Shown: positions 24,260 through 31,307 of the stretch, piece after piece
How positions within the stretch are numbered: the stretch's first letter is position 1
Layout: the number at the start of each line of letters is the position of its first letter
Source: Rubrivivax sp. SCN 70-15
GTDB lineage: Bacteria; Pseudomonadota; Gammaproteobacteria; Burkholderiales; Burkholderiaceae_C
NCBI GenBank assembly: GCA_001725505.1
Contig: MEGM01000018.1
Coordinates: 1 to 32,287, forward strand
Reading direction: 5' to 3'
DNA length: 32,287 nt
The notes under the pieces: model-generated
The model's database searches: none
What the model was told of the DNA's origin: nothing
The model's input: only the letters and a program-made list of their open reading frames with translations
Position numbers and translations under genes: made by a program

Positions 24260-25652
24260 GCCGGCTGCACGCGCTGAGCGCGGCCGAGCTCGGCGCCGCC
24301 TACCGCAGCGGCGCGCTGTCGCCGGTGGAGGTGGCGCGCGACGTGATCGCGCACGTCGAGCGCTGCGAGCCGCAGCTGCACGCGACCTGGGCCTTCGACG
24401 CCGACACCGCGCTCGCGATGGCGCGCGAGTCCGAAGCGCGCTGGCGGCGCCGCGAACCCTGCTCGGCCATCGACGGCGTGCCGGTGACGATCAAGGAGAA
24501 CATCGCGACGAAGGGCGTGCCGCTGCCGCTGGGCACGGCCGCGACCTTGCTCGTGCCGGCCGCCGAGGACGCGCCGCCAGCAGCCCGGCTGCGCGAGGCC
24601 GGCGCGGTGTTCCTGGCCAGGACGACGATGCCCGACTACGGCATGCTGTCGTCGGGGCTGTCGAGCTTTCATGCAGCCTTCGGTGGCCCCACGCGCAACC
24701 CCTGGAACCTGGGCAAGAACCCCGGCGGCAGCAGCGCCGGCGCGGCCGCCGCGGCCGCCGCCGGCTATGGCCCGCTGCACGTCGGCACCGACATCGGCGG
24801 CTCGATCCGGCTGCCCGCGGGCTGGTGCGGCGTGTTCGGCCTCAAGCCCAGCCTGGGCCGCATCCCGATCAAGCCCCCCTACGCGGGCCGCGTCGCCGGG
24901 CCGATCACGCGCACGGTCGCCGACGCCGCGCTGATGATGGCCGAGCTGAGCCGCCCCGACTGGCGCGACGCGGCCAGCCTGCCGTACCAGCCCATGGCCT
25001 GGGACGCGCCGGCGCTGGACCCGAAGGGCCTGAAGATCGGCCTGCTGCTCGACGCCGGCTGGGGCCTGCCGCTGGACGCCGAGATCGCCGCCGCGGTGCA
25101 GGCCGCGGCGCAGGCTTTCGAGCGGTCGAGCCGCTGGCGCCGTTCACGACGCGCGAGATGGCCGACGGCGTCGACCGCTTCTGGCGCCTGCGCTCGTGGC
25201 TCGACATCTCGGCGCTGCCCGCCGAGCGGCGCGCGAAGGTGCTGCCGTTCATCCGCGAATGGGTCGCACCCGGCGAGCACCTGAGCGCGGCGCAGCTCTT
25301 CCACGGCTGGAGCCAGATCGCCGTCCTGCGCGACGCCACGGTCGCCGCCTGCCAGCCCTTCGACTTCGTGCTCTCGCCGGTGAGCCCGGTCTCGGCCTTC
25401 GCCGCCGACTGGCCGATGCCGACGAACGATCCGCAGCGCGCGATGGAGCACATCGGCTTCACGCTGCCCCACAACATGAGCGAGCAACCGGCGGCGTCCA
25501 TCGACTGCGGCGTCACGGCCACCGGGCTGCCGATCGGTCTGCAGATCATCGGCCGGCGCCACGACGACCTCGGCGTGCTGCGCCTGTCGCGCGCCTGGGA
25601 GCAGCTGCGGCCGCCGCCGCGGCCCTGGCCCGAGCCGCCATTCGCGGGCTGA
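24256..25652 (+). pseudogene. Amidase (amidase-signature family), frameshifted
   Basis: The reading frame starts at GTG 24256, overlapping the binding-protein stop (GTGA). The Ser-cisSer-Lys triad of amidase-signature enzymes is intact: Lys80 in VTIKEN, Ser159 in GGSSAG and Ser183 in GTDIGGSIR. After residue 289 (near 25122, AAAQAFE) the frame goes out of phase. The family sequence resumes in another frame as VEPLAPFTTREMADG and runs to a stop at 25650-25652, ending with GLPIGLQIIGRRHDD, the usual amidase C terminus. About 10-14 nt seem to be missing (expected AxxAGAxVEPL). As written, the protein would lose its C-terminal third. The enzyme would hydrolyse an amide imported by the linked ABC transporter (inference). 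It could be a real null allele or a sequence artefact. Confidence 0.85.
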
Positions 25653-25668
25653 CGCTCCGGCGCCTCGG

Positions 25669-25745
25669 TCTCCTGCCGATTCGCGATCAATCGTCAAGAG
25701 GAGCCGTGTGCCGGCTCGCGGCCATCAAGCGACATTCAATGGATC
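25669..25745 (+). repeat. Dispersed 3'-end hairpin repeat, copy 3 (after the amidase gene)
   Basis: Starts about 17 nt past the amidase stop. TTCGCGATCAATCGTCA, then GTGTGCCGGCTCGCGGCC and AAGCGACATTCAAT align with copy 2 at 4681-4746 nearly position by position. The rest of the 198-nt gap to the LysR gene shows no other feature that I can support. Confidence 0.65.
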
Positions 25746-25850
25746 GCTCAATTTCGGACCCTCGGATTCAGCGCCCCGGTCGATCAGAGTGCGGCAACCT
25801 GCCGACGTGCAGCCGCCGGGTCACGGGTCGGAGGTGCCGATCGGACGAAC

Positions 25851-26735
25851 TCAGTCGTGCATCAACTCGGTGATCAGCCTGCGGACGATGGGCAGGGCCG
25901 GCGGCTCTGCGCGGCGGCCGAGTGTCACGATGCCGAAGCGCGCGGTCGCGTTCATCGTCGGCTTCATGGGCAATTCGACCAGGTCCGGCGCGGCGGCACG
26001 AATTGCGATCAGCACCGCATCGGTTCGCCGCACCACGTCGACCAGGCTAGGAATCTCTTCGCAGCGTAGGGTGACGCATTCCGCGGGGTGCGCGCGGGGG
26101 CCATAGCGTTCGACAAGCGCGCGCGCCACCTCGTCGCTCAGCGGCGTCGAGGCGATCGGGTACTGAAGTAGCGTTTCGAACCGGAGCGCGCCCTTCCAGC
26201 GTGTCAGCGGATGGCGTTCCCGGACCATGAACGTCCCGCGCATCTCGACGAGGCTGGCCACGCGCAGGTCTGGCGCCGGCACGAGCGAGCGGGCGTCGAC
26301 AACCAGCGCATCGAGCTCGCGCTCACGCAGGCGACGTGTAAGCACGTCGGTATGGCCACGCGCGATCTCGATGTGCACCGTCGGGTGCGATGTCGCCATC
26401 GTATGTAGCAGCGGCGTCATCAGCATGGCGCCCGGGCCCGAGCCGAGGCCGATGCGCACGTTGCCAGAGCGGCCTTCGAGCATCTGCCGGCCACTGCCTG
26501 CCAGCTCATCCGCATCGAATACCAGCTGCCGCGCGCGTCGCAGGGCCACTTCTCCGAAGGGCGTGAGGACACTGCGCCGCCCAACTCGATCGAAGAGCGG
26601 CTGACCAAGCTCCGCCTCCAGTGCGCGGATGCTCCGGCTCAGCGCCGGCTGGGTTAGGAACAGCGCCTCGGCGGACTTGGTGAACGAGCCGCTCTGTGCC
26701 AGGGAAATCAGGTGTCGAAGCTGGACGAGGGTCAC
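25851..26735 (-). CDS. LysR-family transcriptional regulator
   Basis: 294 residues from a GTG at 26735 (VTLVQLRHLISLAQSGSF). An ATG at 26792 would add 19 residues, but those would cover half of a strong dyad that looks like the operator, so the GTG is preferred. The HTH (TKSAEALFLTQPALSRSIRAL) and the following effector domain are typical LysR. It is divergent from the M20 amidohydrolase gene, suggesting it controls that gene and the transporter beyond. The amidase gene converges on it. Codon use is slightly less GC-rich than in the flanking operons. Confidence 0.92.
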   Translation of the reverse strand: MTLVQLRHLISLAQSGSFTKSAEALFLTQPALSRSIRALEAELGQPLFDRVGRRSVLTPFGEVALRRARQLVFDADELAGSGRQMLEGRSGNVRIGLGSGPGAMLMTPLLHTMATSHPTVHIEIARGHTDVLTRRLRERELDALVVDARSLVPAPDLRVASLVEMRGTFMVRERHPLTRWKGALRFETLLQYPIASTPLSDEVARALVERYGPRAHPAECVTLRCEEIPSLVDVVRRTDAVLIAIRAAAPDLVELPMKPTMNATARFGIVTLGRRAEPPALPIVRRLITELMHD

Positions 26736-26776
26736 CGGGAAAACCTGGATCTTGCATTCATCAAAGTCATCATATC

Positions 26777-26811
26777 TCGACAGACAATGCATTGGACGTT
26801 GTCAATGTCGA
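26777..26811. promoter_or_regulatory. LysR-type operator dyad between divergent genes
   Basis: TCGACA (26777-26782) pairs with TGTCGA (26806-26811), and inside it GACAA (26783-26787) pairs with TTGTC (26799-26803) with 11 nt between. The size and internal spacing fit a LysR recognition site. It lies about 42 nt from the preferred GTG of the regulator and 67 nt from the amidohydrolase ATG. The dyad is seen directly; binding is inferred. Confidence 0.6.
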
Positions 26812-26878
26812 GTCCTACATTGCCTTCCATGCGCGGGGCCGGATCGGGCCGGCGCCCTTGGAGCCCGTAGAGACAGGC

Positions 26879-28105
26879 ATGTTCGAGAACACCACGGCAG
26901 CGCCATCGGTACGCGAAGAGCCAGCCCGGCCGGCCTACTTGGCCGATGCGCTGACCCCATCGGTCGGCGAGTTCATCCGCCTGCGCCGCGAGATCCACTC
27001 CGAGCCTGAACTAGCGTTCGAGGAGCACCGGACCGCCGCGCTCGTTGCGGACAGGCTCGAATCCTGGGGCTACGCGGTCGCGCGCGGCGTCGGCGGCACC
27101 GGGGTGGTGGGGCGCCTGGTTTGCGGCAACGGCACTCGACGACTGGGCCTGCGCGCCGACATGGATGCGCTGCCGATCGCCGAAGCGACCGGCGCCGCCT
27201 GGGCCAGCCGCCGTCCGGGCGTGATGCACGCCTGCGGCCATGACGGCCACACCGCGATGCTGCTGGCCGCAGCGCGCCGGCTCGCCGACGAAGGCGGCTT
27301 CAGCGGCACGCTGAACCTGATCTTCCAGCCCGCCGAAGAAGGCGGTGGCGGCGCGCTGCGGATGATCGAAGACGGCCTGTTCGAGCGCTACCCGTGCGAC
27401 GCCGTGTTCGCGATGCACAACATGCCCGGCGTCCCGCAGGGCCACCTGGTGTTCCGCGAGGGTGCCGCGATGGCGTCGAGCGACTACGCGAGCATCACGC
27501 TGAGCGGCATCGGTGGCCATGGCGCGATGCCGCACAAGGCCTTGGATCCGATCGTCGCGGCGGCAAGCATCGTGATGGCGCTGCAGACCATCGTCTCGCG
27601 CAACGTCGATCCGCAGACGATGGCCGTGGTCACGGTCGGCGCGCTGCATGCGGGCAAGGCCAACAACGTGATCCCGGCCCATGCGACGCTGGAGCTCAGC
27701 GTGCGCGCGCTCGACCCCGCGGTGCGCGCGACACTGCAGCGGCGCATCCGGTCGCTGGTGGCCGCGCAGGCGGAAGGTTTCGGCGTCGACGCGCGCGTCG
27801 ACTGGCGCGCCGGCTACGCGGTGCTCGTCAACACGCCCGCCGAGACCGCCTTCGCGCGCGAAGTCGGCCTCGAACTGCGCGGCGCCGCCGGCGTCACCTT
27901 GCAGGGCCCGGCGCAGTCGGGCAGCGAGGACTTCGCCTTCATGCTCGAGCGCGTGCCCGGCAGCTACCTGCTGATCGGCAACGGCGATGGCGACAGCCCC
28001 GGCGCGTGCATGGTCCACAACCCGGGCTACGACTTCAACGACGACAACATCGCGATCGGTGCCGCCTACTGGACGCTGCTCGCGCGACGCTTCCTGACCG
28101 ACTGA
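26879..28105 (+). CDS. M20-family amidohydrolase, hippurate-hydrolase-like
   Basis: 408 residues from the ATG at 26879 (MFENTTAAPS); the open frame extends further upstream but would run through the operator. Metal ligands of M20D peptidases are visible: Asp95 in RADMDALPI, Cys119 and His121 in MHACGHDGHT, Glu153/Glu154 in PAEEGGGG, the His in AMHNMPG, and SEDFAFML near the C terminus. The dimerisation lid motif GGHGAMPH is present. The family removes acyl groups from N-acyl amino acids, classically hippurate to benzoate plus glycine. The downstream glycine riboswitch makes glycine release attractive, but the acyl substrate is not proven. Confidence 0.93.
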   Translation: MFENTTAAPSVREEPARPAYLADALTPSVGEFIRLRREIHSEPELAFEEHRTAALVADRLESWGYAVARGVGGTGVVGRLVCGNGTRRLGLRADMDALPIAEATGAAWASRRPGVMHACGHDGHTAMLLAAARRLADEGGFSGTLNLIFQPAEEGGGGALRMIEDGLFERYPCDAVFAMHNMPGVPQGHLVFREGAAMASSDYASITLSGIGGHGAMPHKALDPIVAAASIVMALQTIVSRNVDPQTMAVVTVGALHAGKANNVIPAHATLELSVRALDPAVRATLQRRIRSLVAAQAEGFGVDARVDWRAGYAVLVNTPAETAFAREVGLELRGAAGVTLQGPAQSGSEDFAFMLERVPGSYLLIGNGDGDSPGACMVHNPGYDFNDDNIAIGAAYWTLLARRFLTD

Positions 28106-28205
28106 CTCTCTTCCCCCGCCGCTCGGCGCCACGGCAGCTGCGGCCGTCGCCTCCACCGCCTTCCGCAGCGACCCCGGGGCCGTGGCCCCATCAGCGAGAA
28201 CCGCC

Positions 28206-29522
28206 ATGACCCTGTCTGCAAAGCAATCCTTGCCCCACGCGGCCGAACCGCGCACGCGCGTCCAGCGCGCCAGCGGCGTGCCGCACCGCGTGGTGGCCGC
28301 CACGGTGGCCGGCAACGCGCTCGAGTTCTACGACTTCGTCGCCTACGCGTTCTTCGCCGTCTACATCGGCAAGACCTTCTTCCCGGCATCGACCCCGCTG
28401 GGCAGCCTGCTCCTGTCGCTGGCAGTGTTCGGCGTCGGCTTCGTCGCGCGCCCGCTCGGCGGCGTCGTGATCGGCGCCTTCGCCGATCGCGCCGGACGGC
28501 GCGCCGCGCTGCTGCTGACGATCGCGCTGATCACCATCGGCACGCTGGGCCTCGCACTGACCCCGTCGTACGAGAGCATCGGCGTCGCGGCGCCGATCAT
28601 CGTCGTCGTCTGCCGGCTGATCCAGGGGCTCGCGCTCGGCGGCGAGGTTGGCCCGTCCGCGGCGTTCCTGATCGAAGCTGCGCCGCCCGGCGGCCGCGGC
28701 ATCTACGGCAGCTGGATACTGGCGTCGCAAGGCGCCGGTGTGCTCGTCGCCGGCCTGCTGGGCATGGGCCTGTCGGCCACGCTGTCGCCTGCCGACATGC
28801 TCGCCTGGGGCTGGCGGGTGCCGTTCGTCGTCGGCATCGCGCTGCTGCCGATCGCGCTCTACCTGCGCCGCACCATGCCCGAGACGCTGCACACCGAGAG
28901 CGTCGAGGCGGCCAACAGCGGCATGACGGGCCTGAAGCGGCACCGCGTGCTGATGATGCTGGCGGTGCTGCTGATCATCGGCGGCACGGTCTCGACCTAC
29001 GTCGGCAACTACATGACCACCTATGCGATCGCAACGCTGAAGATGGCGCCGAGCCTGGCGATGGGCGCGACCGTCGTCGGTGGCCTGTGCACGCTGCTGT
29101 TCGCGCTGCTCGGCGGCTGGCTGAGCGACCGCTACGGCCGGCGCATGACGATGTTCTGGCCGCGGGTGGCGGCGGCGGTGCTGACCGTGCCGGCGTTCAT
29201 GCTGCTGATCGCGCAGCCGACCGGCCCGGTGCTGCTCGCGGTGTCGGGATTCCTGGCCGCGCTGACCGCGATCAGCGGCGCCGCCTCGCTGGTGGCGATC
29301 CCCGAACTTCTGCCGAGCGGCATCCGCGCCACCGGCATGGCGATCGTCTACGCGGTCGGCGTCGCGCTGTTCGGCGGCACCACCCAGTTCATCATCACCT
29401 GGCTGATCGGCGCGACCGGCAACCCGGCGGCGCCGGCGTGGTACGTGGCCGGCGCGAGCGTCATCACCGCACTGGCGATGCTGGCCGTTCCCGAGAGCCG
29501 CGACCGCGCGCTGGAGAACTGA
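28206..29522 (+). CDS. MFS transporter, metabolite:H+ symporter (MHS) family
   Basis: 438 residues from ATG 28206. About twelve helices. The MHS signature GNALEFYDFVAYAFFAVYIG opens the protein. The loop 2-3 motif GAFADRAGRR and the RLIQGLALGGEVGPSAAFLIE block (split about residues 140-160) are typical of ProP/KgtP/ShiA-like importers of organic acids and osmolytes. The gap to the amidohydrolase gene is 100 nt and contains a GGGGCC/GGCCCC stem (28176-28189). It may import the amidohydrolase substrate. The glycine riboswitch begins about 15 nt after its stop. Confidence 0.92.
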   Translation: MTLSAKQSLPHAAEPRTRVQRASGVPHRVVAATVAGNALEFYDFVAYAFFAVYIGKTFFPASTPLGSLLLSLAVFGVGFVARPLGGVVIGAFADRAGRRAALLLTIALITIGTLGLALTPSYESIGVAAPIIVVVCRLIQGLALGGEVGPSAAFLIEAAPPGGRGIYGSWILASQGAGVLVAGLLGMGLSATLSPADMLAWGWRVPFVVGIALLPIALYLRRTMPETLHTESVEAANSGMTGLKRHRVLMMLAVLLIIGGTVSTYVGNYMTTYAIATLKMAPSLAMGATVVGGLCTLLFALLGGWLSDRYGRRMTMFWPRVAAAVLTVPAFMLLIAQPTGPVLLAVSGFLAALTAISGAASLVAIPELLPSGIRATGMAIVYAVGVALFGGTTQFIITWLIGATGNPAAPAWYVAGASVITALAMLAVPESRDRALEN

Positions 29523-29536
29523 TCTCGTCCTTTTCG

Positions 29537-29722
29537 TGCAGGAGAGTGCCGGGCGCGAAGCCCGGCCACCGAAGGCGCAATCTCCCATGAACGCTCAGGT
29601 CCCGTACTGCACACCTTTCATGCCGTCTGGAGACCCGTCACGACCTGCGTGACGCACCGAAGGAGCAAGGCCGCGCGCAGGCTGCCGCGGTCGAATCTCT
29701 CAGGTAACGAGGACAGAGGGCG
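29537..29722 (+). promoter_or_regulatory. Tandem glycine riboswitch
   Basis: Two successive copies of the glycine aptamer core are visible. Aptamer 1: GCAGGAGAGTG (29538-), a P2 stem GCCGGGC/GCCCGGC, ACCGAAGGCGCAA (29568-29580), then GCTCAGGTCCC and ACTGCAC, closing at TCTGGAGACCC (29626-). Aptamer 2: the CGTCAC/GTGACG stem, CACCGAAGGAGCAAGG (29656-29671), then AATCTCTCAGGTAACGAGG and ACAGAGGG (to about 29720). The ~55 nt between aptamer 2 and the dadA-like ATG contain a GCGTC/GACGC stem (29734-29747) and must hold the expression platform. In other bacteria this RNA usually turns on glycine-cleavage or glycine-oxidising genes. Confidence 0.9.
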
Positions 29723-29776
29723 CGGCAAGCCCCGCGTCGCGAGACGCACGTCATCGATCGCCCTTGGAGCCACCTC

Positions 29777-31108
29777 ATGAAAGTCATCGTCCTCGGCGCC
29801 GGCCTGCTCGGCGTCACCTCCGCCTACTTCCTGCGCCAGCAGGGCCACGACGTCACCGTCGTCGACCGGCAGGCCTCGCCCGCGGCCGAGACCAGCTTCG
29901 CCAACGGGGGCCAGATCTCGGTCAGCCACGCCGAGCCGTGGGCCAACCCGAGCGCGCCGCTGAAGGTGCTGAAGTGGCTCGGCCACGAAGACGCGCCGCT
30001 GCTGTTCCGCCTGCGCGCCGACATGCGGCAGTGGTTGTGGGGCCTGCAGTTCCTGCGTGAATGCACGCCGGCGCGCACCCGCCACAACATCGAGCAGATC
30101 GTCCGCCTCGGCACCTACAGCCGCGACACCCTGCAGCAGCTGCGGCGCGACATCGGCATCGCCTACGCCGAGCGCACCCAGGGCATCCTGCACTTCTATA
30201 CCAGCCAGAAGGAGTTCGACGGTGCCGAAGCGCCGGCCGCGCAGATGCGCGAACTCGGCTGCGACCGCCGCGTGATCTCTGCCGACGAGGCGGTGCGCCT
30301 CGAGCCCGCGCTGCGCCATATTCGCCCGCAACTGGCCGGCGCCACCTACACCGCCGAGGACGAGTCGGGCGATGCCAATCGCTTCGCGCGCGAACTGGTC
30401 AAGCGCTGCGAGCGCGACGGCGTGCAGTTCCTGATGAGCCACACCGTGACCGCGCTGCGCGAGGCCGGTGGCGCGATCGACCATGTCGAGGCCACCGACG
30501 CCGAAGGCCGCTTCCAGCGCCTGCGCGCCGATGCCTACGTGCTGGCGATGGGCAGCCTGTCGCCGCTCTATGCCAAGCCGCTCGGCATTGCGCTGCCGAT
30601 CTACCCGGCCAAGGGCTACTCGGTGACGATGCCGGTCAAGGACGCGGCGATGGCGCACCAGGTCTCACTGACCGACGACGAGTACAAGCTGGTGTTCTCG
30701 CGCCTGACGACGCCGGCGACGGCGTCGTCGCCCGGCACCGACCGGCTGCGCATCGCCGGCACCGCCGAGCTCAACGGCTACGACCGCGACCTGAACCGGG
30801 TGCGCTGCGAGGCGATCGTCAAGCGCGTCGAGCAGCTCTTCCCGGGCGCCGGCGACGCGAGCCAGGCCCAGTTCTGGACCGGCCTGCGCCCGGCGACGCC
30901 GAGCAATGTGCCGATCATCGGGCGCTCGAAGCTGCCCAACCTGTTCCTCAACACCGGACACGGCACGCTCGGCTGGACCCATTCGTGCGGCTCGGGCAAG
31001 AGCATCGCGCGCATCGTCGGCGGCCTTCAGCCGGAAGTCGATTTCGCGTTCGTGGGCCAACCCAGGCCGCAGCGACAAGCGTTTGCGATTGGCACTACGA
31101 GTGCATGA
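29777..31108 (+). CDS. D-amino acid dehydrogenase / glycine-oxidase-like flavoprotein (DadA family)
   Basis: 443 residues. The N-terminal FAD-binding motif is VLGAGLLGVTSAYFLRQQGH (5-24), followed by ETSFANGGQIS, a DadA hallmark. The C-terminal block reads FWTGLRPATPSNVPIIGRS and NTGHGTLGWTHSCGSGK. DadA oxidatively deaminates D-amino acids at the inner membrane, feeding electrons to quinone. Control by a tandem glycine riboswitch suggests glycine is a substrate or signal. The last ~10 codons (QAFAIGTTSA) and the stop lie inside a dispersed hairpin repeat, so the C terminus is partly repeat-derived. The symbol is left blank because more than one dadA-like paralogue is usual in Burkholderiales. 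Confidence 0.93.
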   Translation: MKVIVLGAGLLGVTSAYFLRQQGHDVTVVDRQASPAAETSFANGGQISVSHAEPWANPSAPLKVLKWLGHEDAPLLFRLRADMRQWLWGLQFLRECTPARTRHNIEQIVRLGTYSRDTLQQLRRDIGIAYAERTQGILHFYTSQKEFDGAEAPAAQMRELGCDRRVISADEAVRLEPALRHIRPQLAGATYTAEDESGDANRFARELVKRCERDGVQFLMSHTVTALREAGGAIDHVEATDAEGRFQRLRADAYVLAMGSLSPLYAKPLGIALPIYPAKGYSVTMPVKDAAMAHQVSLTDDEYKLVFSRLTTPATASSPGTDRLRIAGTAELNGYDRDLNRVRCEAIVKRVEQLFPGAGDASQAQFWTGLRPATPSNVPIIGRSKLPNLFLNTGHGTLGWTHSCGSGKSIARIVGGLQPEVDFAFVGQPRPQRQAFAIGTTSA

Positions 31109-31160
31109 ATGCTGATGTCGCCATCACATGCCGTTCTGCGGGCCGCGGTGGCGTTCAGCT
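31078..31160 (+). repeat. Dispersed 3'-end hairpin repeat, copy 4 (spans the end of the dadA-like gene)
   Basis: GTTTGCGATTGGCACTACGA at the gene's last codons matches the start of copy 2. Then CATGCCGTTCTGCGGGCCGC and GGCGTTCAG match its hairpin region more loosely. It is the most diverged copy apart from the shared TTGCGAT start. Confidence 0.5.
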
Positions 31161-31180
31161 GCGCGCCTGCCAGAACGCGT

Positions 31181-31218
31181 GGGGAAGTCTTGACTGAATC
31201 ATTAACGGTCAAGTCCCC
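31181..31218. terminator. Imperfect hairpin between convergent genes
   Basis: GGGGA-AGT-CTTGAC (31181-31194) pairs with GTCAAGTCCCC (31208-31218), giving an 11-bp stem with a 3-nt bulge and a 13-nt loop. It lies midway between the convergent dadA-like and nagA genes, so a bidirectional terminator is possible although no U tract is seen. Confidence 0.35.
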
Positions 31219-31239
31219 GAATGACCGCGTCCGCACGGA

Positions 31240-31307
31240 ATGAATGGCTGCTCGGGGTCGCAAGCGGCCATTCGCATTCCTTGTCGATCATTCGCAAGTC
31301 GGCATCA
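31240..31307 (-). repeat. Dispersed 3'-end hairpin repeat, copy 5 (at the nagA stop)
   Basis: On the minus strand it begins with the nagA stop itself, TGATGCCGACTTGCGA, identical over 16 nt to copy 1 at the Lrp-like stop. It contains a hairpin GAATGGC-C-GCT / AGC-A-GCCATTC around a 10-nt loop. The 196-nt gap 31109-31304 is thus largely repeat plus the stem at 31181-31218. Confidence 0.7.

Noticed and set aside
28176-28189. GGGGCC/GGCCCC stem before the MHS transporter gene as a terminator
   Set aside because: The stem has almost no loop, no U tract follows, and the flanking genes probably form one unit.
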